A DNA stretch of 64,000 bases from Vibrio ostreae (GCF_019226825.1 NZ_CP076642.1:124001-188000); one strand, 5' to 3'. Counted from the stretch's first letter, positions 17,147 to 26,870 are shown. Notes: generated by a model not told the origin, from the letters alone. Numbers and translations are program-made.

Positions 17147-17704
17147 ATGAGTGCGAATCATCCGCCAATTGCCGAGATTGCTGCCAAGTTAAAGTCTGAA
17201 AGACAGAAGACTGGCTTGAGCATTGCCGAAGTTGCCCGGCGTGCAAACATAGCCAAATCAACCTTATCTCTATTGGAAAACGGATCAGGCAATCCTAGTA
17301 TTGAAACGCTGTGGGCCATTTGTGTGGTGTTGGATATTCCGTTTTCACGCTTACTGCAAGAGCCTAAGCAGGTAACGAAAGTGGTTCGTTATGGGGAAGG
17401 GATGACAGTGGTGTCGCAAGGTGAAAATTATCAGGCGACATTGTTGGCTGCCTGCCCGCCAAACGTCAGCCGTGATATTTATCAGGTGGAAGCGAGACCG
17501 GGCCAACCACATATTTCAGCGGCGCACAATATTGGTGTCGTTGAGCATGTGTTGATCACCCGAGGTAAAGCCAGACTTGGGCCAATCGGCGAAGAGTATG
17601 AGTTAAAGCAAGGCGACTATATGGTGTATGCCGCTGATCAGCCGCATATATTCGAAGCTTTGGAAGAGGAAACCAGTGCGATGCTGGTCTCCGAATACCA
17701 TTAA
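17147..17704 (+). CDS. XRE-family regulator with C-terminal cupin sensor domain
   Basis: A 185-residue regulator. Residues 8-65 form an XRE-type HTH (LKSERQKTGLSIAEVARRANIAKSTLSLLENG), and residues 105-180 a cupin fold ending YELKQGDYMVYAADQPHIFEAL. Such proteins sense small molecules and usually regulate a neighbouring transport or catabolic gene. The divergent LysE-type exporter is the obvious target. The ribosome-binding sequence AGGA is unusually far (12 bases) from the ATG; an overlapping ATG at 17140 is out of frame. Confidence 0.87.
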   Translation: MSANHPPIAEIAAKLKSERQKTGLSIAEVARRANIAKSTLSLLENGSGNPSIETLWAICVVLDIPFSRLLQEPKQVTKVVRYGEGMTVVSQGENYQATLLAACPPNVSRDIYQVEARPGQPHISAAHNIGVVEHVLITRGKARLGPIGEEYELKQGDYMVYAADQPHIFEALEEETSAMLVSEYH

Positions 17705-17736
17705 ATTGTTCAAGGATCGTTGTTCGCGTTGCAGTG

Positions 17737-17769
17737 AAAAAAGTCCGGCTTGGCTGCTGACAAGCCGGA
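17737..17769 (-). terminator. Terminator of the Dpp-like ABC operon
   Basis: TCCGGCTTG (17744-17752) and CAAGCCGGA (17761-17769) form a nine-pair stem; read on the minus strand it ends in a run of six T. It lies 30 bases past the permease stop codon. Confidence 0.88.
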
Positions 17770-17798
17770 TTGAGAGATTGGTGGTACAGCGCCGCCGA

Positions 17799-19619
17799 TT
17801 AACGCCGCTTGTGACTAAAGACGTTGGTTGCGCTGACAGCAAACACCGACAACACGATGAGTGCCAGCGACGGCGCAAGCACCACCCAGTAACTGCGTTC
17901 AATGTACGGCATACCCTCCGCCAGAATTCGGCCCCATTCAGGGCTGGGCGGCATAGCACCGAGCCCTAGGAAACCGAGCGAAGCCAGCGCCAGTGCCAGG
18001 CCGGGAACACGCAACATGGCGTGTCGCAGCAGTGGTTTAACCACGGCAGGAAGCACGTAACACAGATTGCGTCTTACCACGCCCACTCCAATCAGCGGCA
18101 GCATCTGAATATACGGTCTGGCTTTTACTTCGGTGGTCAGCGCAGCTGCGTGTGCCGCTAGTGGCGCCCAGCTCACCAGCACCACCGCCAAGGTGGCGCC
18201 AAATAGTCCCGGGCCGTAAACGGCGGCGATCAAAAGGCCGCTGATGACCGGCGGAAGGGCATTCGCCACCTCAATCGGCCCGGCCATTAAACGCGGCCAC
18301 TGGCCAATGATAAAGCCGATTACCAGACAAAATAGTGACACTGTCACGGCAAGCAGGCAGGTATAAAGGCTGCCATGGGCGACTCGAGCAAGCAGATCAC
18401 GCCCCATGGCATCGGCTCCAAACGGCAGAGCCAAAGACGGAGGTTCAAGTCGCATAAAAGCGATATTGTAAGGGTCCCGTCCCAAACCGAACAATATTAC
18501 CGCGGCCAGAAATGCCAGGCAGAGCAGAGGTAACCAGCGCGTACTCTGACTGACGGTGACATCCGACTCTTTAGGCATTGGCATCGCTCCCTGATGCAGG
18601 GCTCGGCCAAGCAGTAATGCTTTAAGCAGGTTGACACTGATGCCTACAACAAAAGCAAACAGCAGAATCAATAAGATACCGAGTTGTAAAGTCGGGACAT
18701 CTTTGGCAATCGCAGCACCCAGCGTCGCCCGGCCCAAGCCCGGAATGGCAAAAACTTTTTCAACCGCGATGGCACCGCCGGTCAGTGAAACCATCACCAG
18801 GCCGATCATCGGTAGTACTGTTGTCAGAGCGCGTTTCATCACTGCCAGGGTGATATGAAAGCGGCTGATGCCCGCCACACTCCAGGTTGCTACCCAAGGC
18901 TCGGTAAATACCTGAGTGAGCGCATCTGACAACAAGCGTCCAAGGTATCCGCCAGCCGGAATGGCCAGTGATAAAGCCGGAAGAATCGTATAGCTAAAGC
19001 CTTGCCAGCCGAAGGGCGGCAACCAACGCAGCCATACTGCGCCAATCAGTAATAAGATTGATGCGAGTAAAAACTCCGGTAACGCGGTCATGGCGACGGC
19101 CAGAGTGCCGCTGCTGCGATAGGCGTTGCCACGCAGCCCGTGGTAAATAGTCGGGAGCGTGAGACAGATAGCGATGACAAACGCCGCGAGCAGTGCCAGC
19201 GCCATCAGTGTCAGCGAGACGCTGGCCGCACTGAGCATTCCATCCAGAATCGGACGCCCCGATACCCAGGACACGCCGGGATCGCCACGGAATATGCCTT
19301 GCAGCCAGTGCCACATTAAGGCAAGCGGCCCTTGATCCAGCCCGAGTGATTGACGGATAGCCTGCAAAGCTTCCTCACTCGGATTCTGCTCTGCAGAGCG
19401 CGCGCGCAGCAAAGCCAGCGCCGGATCCTGACCGGATAACCAGGGCAACAGGGCGACCAGTACCACCACACCACACAGAGTGGCGATGCGTGAACCGATA
19501 GTGACCATCCTTGAACCGGCAGGGGACAGGCGAGAGCACCAATCAATCAGATTGCTCAAGCCTGGCCGTCGAAAGCGAAGCCCGTTATCCGGGCGGCGCT
19601 GAACAACACTTTCAGTCAT
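17799..19619 (-). CDS. Fused DppB-DppC type ABC transporter permease
   Basis: A 606-residue protein joining two dipeptide/nickel-type permeases. Residues about 40-340 match a DppB-like domain (QSLGLDQGPLALMWHWLQGIFRGDPGVSW, split here as QSLGLDQGPLAL and GIFRGDPGVSW; then GAIAVEKVFAIPGLGR). Residues 360-606 match a DppC-like domain (HPFGADAMGRDLLARV-like segment LPFGADAMGRDLLARVAHG, and PPSPEWGRILAEG near the end). In most systems these are separate proteins of about 330 and 290 residues; both remain complete here, so this is a genuine fusion and not a frameshift artefact. About twelve membrane segments are expected. It follows the binding-protein gene by 14 bases. Confidence 0.88.
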   Translation of the reverse strand: MTESVVQRRPDNGLRFRRPGLSNLIDWCSRLSPAGSRMVTIGSRIATLCGVVVLVALLPWLSGQDPALALLRARSAEQNPSEEALQAIRQSLGLDQGPLALMWHWLQGIFRGDPGVSWVSGRPILDGMLSAASVSLTLMALALLAAFVIAICLTLPTIYHGLRGNAYRSSGTLAVAMTALPEFLLASILLLIGAVWLRWLPPFGWQGFSYTILPALSLAIPAGGYLGRLLSDALTQVFTEPWVATWSVAGISRFHITLAVMKRALTTVLPMIGLVMVSLTGGAIAVEKVFAIPGLGRATLGAAIAKDVPTLQLGILLILLFAFVVGISVNLLKALLLGRALHQGAMPMPKESDVTVSQSTRWLPLLCLAFLAAVILFGLGRDPYNIAFMRLEPPSLALPFGADAMGRDLLARVAHGSLYTCLLAVTVSLFCLVIGFIIGQWPRLMAGPIEVANALPPVISGLLIAAVYGPGLFGATLAVVLVSWAPLAAHAAALTTEVKARPYIQMLPLIGVGVVRRNLCYVLPAVVKPLLRHAMLRVPGLALALASLGFLGLGAMPPSPEWGRILAEGMPYIERSYWVVLAPSLALIVLSVFAVSATNVFSHKRR

Positions 19620-19633
19620 AAATGAGCGCTACC

Positions 19634-21157
19634 TTATTGCATGGTCTGTTGGTCAGACACCAGGTAGGTCTGATTGCTGACCAGCGTGCGTTCACGCGGG
19701 TCACGCACTGCCGCTCTTACTCGCTCTGATTCACCCTGGATAACGCGCTCGTGCAGCATAGGGATGGCGGCATCACTGGCGAGGATCAGACGCTCAGCCT
19801 CCATGATAGCCTGCTGACGTTCTGGTCCGGCCGGTAATGAAGCCGCGTGCTGCAGTGCATTATCGATGTCCGTCTGGCAAAGCTGAGCGATATTAAATGA
19901 GCCGGCGCAGCTGAAATCACTGTACATATAAGCAACCGGGTCGCCGGAGTCGAGTACGGTGGCACGGGAGAGAATAAAGGCATCAAATTGACCAGCCAGT
20001 GCATCAGACTCGATCTGCGAGTATTCGCGCACCACCTGATCTACCGTAAAGCCTGCATCTGTAAGTTGCTGAGCCAGGTACACGGCGACCTCAGGCAGTT
20101 CGGTGCGATCAGTAAACGTAGCCAGGGTGATATGCGCGCCTTCCGGCAGGGCTGCTGGCGTCGGGTTGGCGACTGGCTGACGCAGTTTCGCGGCCCAGGG
20201 CAACGCTGGCCCCAGCAAACCTTGGGCAATATCGGCCCGCTTTTCATAAACATTATCCACGATTTGAGCCCGGTTGATGGCATCGCGCGCAGCGGCACGC
20301 ATCGCCGGATCCTGCATTACCCCGTGACGAGTATTGAGATATAAAGTGTTGGTACGGGGCATTGGCACTTCGTGAATCAAAGACTGATCCAGTAACGGCG
20401 CCTGAGAAACAGGAATGGCTTCGACGATATCAGCGGAATGAGTACGTAACGCTGAAGATCGGGCAAGACCATCGGGAACAAAGCTGACATCAATACCTTC
20501 GGCCTGTGCGGGTTCGCCCCAGTAATCAGGGTTACGGTCTAATGTTGCTGAACTGGTGCCGTTGACGCCGGTCAATATAAATGGCCCGGTTCCAGCCAGC
20601 ACCGGATTGATGACGCCATTTTCGCCATACGCACTGAGTGCGAGAATTGAAAGTTGCGGGCTGGTCAGACGTTGCGCCAGCAGAGGATCCGGTATTTCGC
20701 TGGTGATGATCACAGCGTGCTCGCCATCAGCACGGATTTGCAGTGTTACGCCATCCAGAATACGTGGTTTCGGCATTGCACTGGTTGCGGTGCTTAACGC
20801 GTTGACCACGGCTTTGGCCGTTAGTGGTGTGTGATCATGAAACGTCACGTCAGAGCGCAGCTGGAAACGCCAGGTTGTCGGACTCAGTTGTTCCCAATGG
20901 GTGGCGAGGGCAGGCGCAAGATTACCCTCTTGATCAAGAATGACCAGCGTTTCCGCTGTGCTCCAGCGAGACAATTTAAATGCATCGTCGCTGAGTGGAG
21001 TCAGGCCGGAACGCGGCGGCAGCAGCATGGCTAACTTAATGCGAGAGGATTGGGCCGAGTTTTCGCTGTTGATTGGTTGCTGTTGTTCAGAATCAAAGCA
21101 GCCCGAGAGCAGAGAAACGGACATAGCCAGCCCGAGCCAGGATTTGAGCGGTTTCAT
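19634..21157 (-). CDS. Family 5 extracellular solute-binding lipoprotein
   Basis: A 507-residue binding protein of the dipeptide/nickel (SBP_bac_5) family. The lipobox LLSGC places the lipidated cysteine at residue 20. Family features include LAPALATHWEQLSPTTWRF, LRSDVTFHDHTPLTAKAVV, GTGPFILTGV and DRNPDYWGE. Ligand not readable: peptides, nickel, opine-type metallophores and heme are all handled by this family. It lies between the ATPase pair and the fused permease in one operon, with 115 bases before it that show no gene. Confidence 0.9.
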   Translation of the reverse strand: MKPLKSWLGLAMSVSLLSGCFDSEQQQPINSENSAQSSRIKLAMLLPPRSGLTPLSDDAFKLSRWSTAETLVILDQEGNLAPALATHWEQLSPTTWRFQLRSDVTFHDHTPLTAKAVVNALSTATSAMPKPRILDGVTLQIRADGEHAVIITSEIPDPLLAQRLTSPQLSILALSAYGENGVINPVLAGTGPFILTGVNGTSSATLDRNPDYWGEPAQAEGIDVSFVPDGLARSSALRTHSADIVEAIPVSQAPLLDQSLIHEVPMPRTNTLYLNTRHGVMQDPAMRAAARDAINRAQIVDNVYEKRADIAQGLLGPALPWAAKLRQPVANPTPAALPEGAHITLATFTDRTELPEVAVYLAQQLTDAGFTVDQVVREYSQIESDALAGQFDAFILSRATVLDSGDPVAYMYSDFSCAGSFNIAQLCQTDIDNALQHAASLPAGPERQQAIMEAERLILASDAAIPMLHERVIQGESERVRAAVRDPRERTLVSNQTYLVSDQQTMQ

Positions 21158-21272
21158 GAAGCAAAATATCCTTACTTATTAATTGGCAGACAATCGTGTT
21201 GACGCCGGTTGTGTGCAAAACGTGTTTTTACAAAAAAGTGTGTTTATAAAATCGTATCGGAACTCAATACAG

Positions 21273-22088
21273 TCAGAATGCGTGCACCTGCGAAGCCAGA
21301 TGAGTTAAATTAATTTGCGGCACGGCATCAAGCAGCCTTTGCGTGTGCTGTGTCTCCGGACTCGCCAGCAGGTCTGCTGTCATCCGGTCTTCGACAATTT
21401 GCCCCTGGTGCATCACTATCATGCGTTCACACAGACCGGATGCCATCGAAATATCGTGAGTCACAACCAGCAAACCCATGCCATTTTGCTCGCACACGCT
21501 GCGCAGCAGGGCTTTCATCTGTTTACGTAAAGGCAAGTCCAGGCCACTGGTTGGTTCATCAGCCAGCAGGAATTTAGGTTTAACGATCAGGGCTCTGGCT
21601 AACGCGATGCGCTGGGCCTGACCACCGGATAATTCAGCCGCTTTGCGCTGCAGGATTTCCGGGGGTAACTCTACTTGGCGCACTGCCTGCTCCAGCATTG
21701 CCTGATCGGCGTTGCCCAGACCCAGTCTCTTGACCGGTTCAGCCAGCAAGCGGGCAACGCTTTGCTGCGGTGGCAGGGAAGTGTGTGGATCCTGCGGAAT
21801 GTATTGCACCAGTCGACGGTAGGCTTTCATCGCTTTCCAGGACCTGTGGCGCAATGATTCACTTTCGCACTGGACATCACCACATTGCGGTAAAGCCAGT
21901 CCCAGAATGAGTTTCAGCAGGGTTGATTTACCGCTGCCGGATTCACCGACCAGTGCAATGCGTTCGTATTGGCCAAGTGTTAAATTGAGGTCGCGAATGA
22001 TGTGACGCACCACTTCCGACTGGCGGACGGTATAGCTCAGCTCGTTCAGACGCAGAAAAGGGGCGGAGGCAATAACGGAGACGCTCAT
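21273..22088 (-). CDS. ABC transporter ATP-binding protein (DppF/OppF type)
   Basis: A 271-residue ATPase: Walker A GESGSGKST, signature LSGGQAQRIALARAL, Walker B FLLADEPTSGLD, H-loop VVTHD. Residues 1-15 precede the Rossmann-like start. Its ATG overlaps the stop codon of the preceding ATPase gene (ATGA), so the two are made together and probably form the heterodimeric motor for the fused permease. Confidence 0.92.
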   Translation of the reverse strand: MSVSVIASAPFLRLNELSYTVRQSEVVRHIIRDLNLTLGQYERIALVGESGSGKSTLLKLILGLALPQCGDVQCESESLRHRSWKAMKAYRRLVQYIPQDPHTSLPPQQSVARLLAEPVKRLGLGNADQAMLEQAVRQVELPPEILQRKAAELSGGQAQRIALARALIVKPKFLLADEPTSGLDLPLRKQMKALLRSVCEQNGMGLLVVTHDISMASGLCERMIVMHQGQIVEDRMTADLLASPETQHTQRLLDAVPQINLTHLASQVHAF

Positions 22089-22954
22089 GCGCTTTTGACC
22101 TCTGATGCAAATTGATCATTCCAGTCAATGACTTGATTGGCCGCACGTACAAGGCTTCGGGTGTATTCGTGCTCAGGTTGGGTTAACAACTGATGCATGG
22201 TTCCGGCTTCGACAATACGTCCGTTGTGCATCACGATCCCCCGTTCACATAACTGGGCCGCTACGTTGATATCGTGGGTAATGAACAACAGCGATAAACG
22301 GCGGCTGTGCAGTTGCTCCGGATGCTGGCAGGCATCTTGACCACAACACTGTTGCAGCAGCTCGATGACTTGTTTTTGATTGATGACATCCAGCGCGGTA
22401 GTCGGTTCATCAGCAACCAGCAGGTTGGAACCACTCAACAGAGCGAAGGCAATGCACAGACGCTGACGCTGGCCACCGGAAAGCTCTGAGGGTAAGCGAT
22501 TGAGCAGGGCTTTCCCCTCAACAGTTGATTGCTCACTGTCATCGGCAGGGATGAGCTGCATCTGCTTGAGTAAGGGCAGTAAAGCTTGCTGTGAATGAAT
22601 ATTGGTACTGAGCGCCAGTTGTTTACCGACGCTCATCAGCGGGTTCAGTGCGCTAAACGTATCCTGGAATACGGTTGCCACACGTGCAGTGGACGGACGG
22701 CCAAGAACAGGCAGGGTCGTCACTGATTCACCATTAAAATGGATATTCCCTTCAACCTTGCAGTACGGGGCTAGAGTTCCGCTGATAGCCTTAGCCGTCA
22801 GTGACTTCCCCGAACCTGATGCGCCAAGCAGGCAAACACGTTCGCCTTCAAAAAGTTGTAGATTGATGTCACTGACCAGCTCGGACCCATCAATCGTAAT
22901 TGATAAGTCTTTGATATCCAGTATACATTTTCTTTTATTCAAGCTTCTCAGCAT
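22085..22954 (-). CDS. ABC transporter ATP-binding protein (DppD/OppD type)
   Basis: A 289-residue ATPase: Walker A GASGSGKSLTAKA, Q-loop ATVFQDTFSALNPLMSVG, signature LSGGQRQRLCIAFAL, Walker B LLVADEPTTALD, then FITHDINVAAQLCERGIVMH. It is the first gene of the four-gene operon and lacks the longer cysteine-containing C-terminus of E. coli DppD/OppD. No strong ribosome-binding site is visible before the ATG, so the exact start is less sure. Confidence 0.9.
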   Translation of the reverse strand: MLRSLNKRKCILDIKDLSITIDGSELVSDINLQLFEGERVCLLGASGSGKSLTAKAISGTLAPYCKVEGNIHFNGESVTTLPVLGRPSTARVATVFQDTFSALNPLMSVGKQLALSTNIHSQQALLPLLKQMQLIPADDSEQSTVEGKALLNRLPSELSGGQRQRLCIAFALLSGSNLLVADEPTTALDVINQKQVIELLQQCCGQDACQHPEQLHSRRLSLLFITHDINVAAQLCERGIVMHNGRIVEAGTMHQLLTQPEHEYTRSLVRAANQVIDWNDQFASEVKSA

Positions 22955-22979
22955 AGTTGGGCCGTCTCATTATCCCTTG

Positions 22980-22997
22980 GTTATGTAATAACATAAC
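22980..22997. promoter_or_regulatory. 18-bp palindrome before the Dpp-like ABC operon
   Basis: GTTATGTAATAACATAAC pairs at eight of nine positions. On the minus strand it falls between a possible -35 (TTGTTA) and a good -10 (GATAAT, about 15 bases before the start codon), so a bound repressor would block the promoter. The form is similar to Fur-superfamily operators, in particular the ATGTnATAACAT core of alpha-proteobacterial Zur boxes. Regulator identity is inference. Confidence 0.5.
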
Positions 22998-23096
22998 AAA
23001 AGACGGCGAAATGAGAAAGCTTTCTGTTGTTTTTTCAGCTTATGAATCGTGGTGAAAAGGTGCTGTCCCCCCTAAAAATCAGAGTGCAGCCTCGCT

Positions 23097-24104
23097 CTAG
23101 GGCAGTTGAGTGTGTTTTCTGAACTGAATCGGCGACATGTTAGTTTGAGTCCGGAAAAAACGAGAAAACACCGACTGAGAGGAAAAACGGGTCAATTCGC
23201 TGATCTCACTCATACTTTTGTTGGTTTCAGTCAGCAAAACAACCGCTTTATTGAGACGAACCTTGTTATAAAGATCGGTGAAACATTGATTCTCATTACT
23301 CAGTTTATTATTTAATGTCCAACGACTGATACGCAGGTATTCACAGACTTTGTTTAACGTGCTGTGACCACATGTCAGGTTATGTTGGGTCATCAAAGTA
23401 GCGATAATATTTTCAATGCTGGCCGAGAATGAAGATGATTGAATCGTTTGATGAATATTATCCAAAGTGCGCCGCTGTAACTGATATAAACGCTGATTAA
23501 ATAATGCATTGGCTTGATTAACCAGAGGGGAGCGGATAATAAAATAGTTGTGACTGGTGCCGAATAAGCATTTTGTAGCAAAACGGCGATTAATCATTTT
23601 TTCCGGGATGTTGTTATTATGAATAAAACCTATTTCTGCCTGAAAATCGACCAGGTACTGGCTGCTGATGTCATGCAGAAAAGCAAAATTAGCCACAGCA
23701 CTGGAGACCATTTGATTTGGCCCTTGATCGGTATAATCTACTTTCAGGCCGTTGGGTGTGACCTCAACCTCACACAGATCGCAATTGCCGATCAAAGCAC
23801 GGTATCTTACGTAAGACCTTATGGCATCGGCTAATGACGCTTCATTGCAGCATAAACTGAACAGTTCAGGAAACAGGGAGTAGGCGTTCTCGAGGCCGGA
23901 CTGCGCAAAGAAGGTTTTCTGATAAGGACGACATTCATCTAACAGTGCGTAATGAGCCTGGCTGCTGATCCGGCCATGCTTTTTGTTGAGTTCATAACGA
24001 TTAATATCACACTTTTCAATAATAACATCATTATCAATGCCAAGCTGGGATAGTTGGTTTAATATACCAAAAGTTAATGAGCTCGATACACTGCTATTCA
24101 TCAT
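23097..24104 (-). CDS. AraC-family transcriptional regulator
   Basis: A 335-residue regulator with an N-terminal arabinose-binding-like domain of the PF12625 kind (about 20-200) and a C-terminal double HTH (about 235-330: LRISRWTLNNKLSNENQCF and SELTRFSSQSVFSRFFRTQ). It lies upstream of, and in the same direction as, the ABC operon, and convergently to nothing; the GH3 gene behind it reads in the same direction too. Target genes cannot be stated. AT-rich at the third position compared with its neighbours, a possible sign of transfer but a mild one. Confidence 0.87.
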   Translation of the reverse strand: MMNSSVSSSLTFGILNQLSQLGIDNDVIIEKCDINRYELNKKHGRISSQAHYALLDECRPYQKTFFAQSGLENAYSLFPELFSLCCNEASLADAIRSYVRYRALIGNCDLCEVEVTPNGLKVDYTDQGPNQMVSSAVANFAFLHDISSQYLVDFQAEIGFIHNNNIPEKMINRRFATKCLFGTSHNYFIIRSPLVNQANALFNQRLYQLQRRTLDNIHQTIQSSSFSASIENIIATLMTQHNLTCGHSTLNKVCEYLRISRWTLNNKLSNENQCFTDLYNKVRLNKAVVLLTETNKSMSEISELTRFSSQSVFSRFFRTQTNMSPIQFRKHTQLP

Positions 24105-24293
24105 TCACCCTTTTATGTCCATATAAATGAGTCAACATCATTAGGCATGATTATATCAGTCTTCATGGTTTTATTTGTAAAGGAATATGAATTGGTGATG
24201 TCTATTCAAAAAATAAGGTCAGGCAATATTCTTGTTACTGAGCGTTGTCTATTTGATACGAAAACTTTTAATTTTCCTCACATTAATAAGACT
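24105..24293. other. Gap between AraC and GH3 genes
   Basis: The whole non-coding gap is 309 bases (24105-24413). Its left part is AT-rich and should hold the promoter of the AraC gene; no operator or small gene could be recognised. The right part carries the terminator described separately. Confidence 0.4.
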
Positions 24294-24317
24294 AAAAAGC
24301 CCGCATGCGGGCTTTTT
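24294..24317. terminator. Strong bidirectional terminator
   Basis: A perfect 24-base palindrome, AAAAAGCCCGCA joined to TGCGGGCTTTTT. It lies about 97 bases past the stop codon of the GH3 gene on the minus strand and should end its transcript. Confidence 0.92.
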
Positions 24318-24413
24318 AGAAAATGAGCAACCGTTAATGACGCCGTGCTTATTTTTAACTGACTCTTTGTACCAGTGATTTTTTGCACAGGTGGTCGCTG
24401 TTTATAGAGGCGA

Positions 24414-26870
24414 TTACTTAGCGACCGTGATGAGTCCTGCTGTGGGCACACCTTGTGGCAGAGCCAGCGCTCCTGGCGTGGTCTCGCTCACGACAATTTC
24501 CTTGCTGACGGTAAACGTAACCGGTGCGGTTGCTGCGCCGTTCAGCTTGCCATTGATATCTGAAGACGGAGCGATGTAGACCTGATAAGCGCCTGGTTCA
24601 ATAATCCACTTGTTGCGACTGGCGTCAAAGCTGGCCAAATCGCGGGCAGAAATAGTAAACGCCAGTTTCTCATTCTGACCAGGTTGCAATAGCGAAGTCT
24701 TCGCGAATGCTTTCAGTTCAATAGCCGGCTTATCTAGTTTGCCCTGCGGAGCACTCACGTAGACCTGAGCCGCTTCTTTACCCGCGACATCGCCGGAATT
24801 ATGAATGGTAGCAGAGAGCTGAATCAAGCCGCCTTTTTTACCTTTACGGCCAAGGGTGTTGGCAACCACTGTCGGGTTACGGTATTCAAAGTTAGTGTAA
24901 GACATACCATAGCCGAACGGATAGGCGGTATCGACATCGAACGACGTGTAGTAGCGGTAGCCGACATAAATCCCTTCGTTGTAATGTGACTCATCAACCA
25001 ATCCGTCATTATCGATATCTGTCCCCGGGAAGGTCTGTGCCGATGGGACATCACTGTAGGATTTCGGCATGGTTTGCGCGAGCTTACCGCTTGGATTGAC
25101 ATCACCGGCCAGAATATCCGCGATCGCGTTGCCGGTTTCCTGACCGCCCATGTAGGCCAGCAAAATGGAGTCGACTTTATCTGACCATTCAGTGCTATCG
25201 ACCACCCCGTTGACATTGAGTACCACGGTCACCGGTTTGCCTTCTGCGTGGAAAGCCGCTGAGACAGCGTTGATGATCTGCAGCTCTTCGTCGGTCAGCA
25301 GGTAATCACCGCGCGTATTGGTGCGATCGCCGCCTTCACCCGCCTGGCGTCCGATGGTGATAACCGCTGCATCATCGTTTTGCGCGGCGGCGTCGACCAG
25401 GATTTGTAACTGTTCGCTGACCGGTGGTTCTTCACAATATTCATAACCGCCGAGCAGGGCATCGTTGGTCTGCTTATTTTCGGCAAAATAGGTCGTGTAG
25501 TAATCCGTCAGTTCACTATTGACCTCAAACTTCTCTTCCAGAGCCGGGGCAATGTGCGCTATGTAGGCGGCGTTGACATCACCACTACCGGTCCCGCCTT
25601 TGAGAGTGTTGATCTGTGTGGTGCCGAATGACGCGACTTTGGCACCAGAAGAGAGCGGCAGGGAAGCGTTACTGTTTTTCAGCAGTATCATACCTTCCGC
25701 TGCAGCCTGACGAGCGAGCTCGGCGTGCGCATCCAAATCAGGTTGATTCGAGTAGGAGTAGTTCAGGTAGGACGGGGTTTTCTGTACTTGGGTCAGGATT
25801 GCGACCACACTGTTGTCGATCGCTTCCATGCTCAGTGTGCCGGCCGCGTAAGAGGCTGCCAGATCGGCTTTTACGCCGCCCGGTTCGATCAAATCGTTGC
25901 CGGCACTGACCTGTTTTGCCGCCGATTCGACATCCCGGCCGACATCACCGCTAAAGTCGCTGGTCAAACCGGATACGTTACCGGCAAACCAGTCAGACAT
26001 CGCCAGGCCTTTAAAGCCCCATTCGCCGCGCAGGATATCCGTCATGATGTCCTGACGCTGGTTGACATAAGTACCGTTGACCAGATTGTAAGAGCTCATG
26101 ATCGCCCAGGGCTGGGCATCTTCTACCGCAATCTGGAAGCCGCGCAGGTAGATCTCACGCAGGGTACGCGGGTCTGCGATGGTGTCGTTGAAAAAGCGGT
26201 TGGTTTCTGCGTTGTTGGCGACAAAATGCTTGATTGTGGCACCGATGTGATTCGATTGCAGCCCGTTGACCATGGCGGCGGCAATCTGGCCGGAAACAAT
26301 CGGATCTTCAGAATAGTATTCAAAGTTACGTCCCAGCAGCGGGTTACGCTGGATATTCATTCCCGGAGCGAGCAGAAAATCGACACCGTACTCTTTGACC
26401 TCGTTACCTTCAGCCCGACCAACCTGCTCAACCAGGCGGGTATCCCAGGTTGAAGCGAGTAGTGAGCCAATTGGCCATGCAGTCGCATAATAGGTGCTGT
26501 GATCATTATCGCGGGTCGGATTAATGCGCAGGCCGGCAGGCCCATCAGCCAGTTTAATCGCCGGGATGTCCAGTTTACGGTTTTTCACGCCGTTGATGTA
26601 ACCGGCGACGCCACTGACATCTTTACTTTCATCCAGGTTAATCGCGTCCTGACCTTGGTAAGTGGTCAAATCCATGCCAGGTCCAGACAAGATGTCTAGC
26701 TTCTCACTCAGGCTGAGTTTTTTCACCATAGATTCCGCTTTCTTGCGATATTTGACACCGTTGTGCTGAATCTGGGTGTGGTCTTTCGCCGGAGCGGCCA
26801 CTGCTGTGCCAGACACGGTCATGGCAACCGCGATGGTGACTAATGTAGGCAACGTTTTGAATTGAGACAT
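24414..26870 (-). CDS. Secreted glycoside hydrolase family 3 beta-glucosidase
   Basis: An 818-residue enzyme with an N-terminal signal peptide (KTLPTLVTIAVAMTVSGTAVAA). The GH3 N-domain has KLADGPAGLRINP, GATIKHFVANNAETNR and GFKGLAMSDWFAG, whose aspartate (D293) is the nucleophile. The GH3 C-domain follows from about residue 390, and a fibronectin-III-like domain ends the chain (about 705-790). The domain order and length match periplasmic or secreted beta-glucosidases that release glucose from cello- or other beta-gluco-oligosaccharides. The exact linkage is not readable. It is transcribed alone. Confidence 0.92.
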   Translation of the reverse strand: MSQFKTLPTLVTIAVAMTVSGTAVAAPAKDHTQIQHNGVKYRKKAESMVKKLSLSEKLDILSGPGMDLTTYQGQDAINLDESKDVSGVAGYINGVKNRKLDIPAIKLADGPAGLRINPTRDNDHSTYYATAWPIGSLLASTWDTRLVEQVGRAEGNEVKEYGVDFLLAPGMNIQRNPLLGRNFEYYSEDPIVSGQIAAAMVNGLQSNHIGATIKHFVANNAETNRFFNDTIADPRTLREIYLRGFQIAVEDAQPWAIMSSYNLVNGTYVNQRQDIMTDILRGEWGFKGLAMSDWFAGNVSGLTSDFSGDVGRDVESAAKQVSAGNDLIEPGGVKADLAASYAAGTLSMEAIDNSVVAILTQVQKTPSYLNYSYSNQPDLDAHAELARQAAAEGMILLKNSNASLPLSSGAKVASFGTTQINTLKGGTGSGDVNAAYIAHIAPALEEKFEVNSELTDYYTTYFAENKQTNDALLGGYEYCEEPPVSEQLQILVDAAAQNDDAAVITIGRQAGEGGDRTNTRGDYLLTDEELQIINAVSAAFHAEGKPVTVVLNVNGVVDSTEWSDKVDSILLAYMGGQETGNAIADILAGDVNPSGKLAQTMPKSYSDVPSAQTFPGTDIDNDGLVDESHYNEGIYVGYRYYTSFDVDTAYPFGYGMSYTNFEYRNPTVVANTLGRKGKKGGLIQLSATIHNSGDVAGKEAAQVYVSAPQGKLDKPAIELKAFAKTSLLQPGQNEKLAFTISARDLASFDASRNKWIIEPGAYQVYIAPSSDINGKLNGAATAPVTFTVSKEIVVSETTPGALALPQGVPTAGLITVAK

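Noticed and set aside
25725..26453. 242-codon plus-strand frame inside the GH3 gene
   Set aside because: Antisense to a strongly supported enzyme; no recognisable motif or start site.
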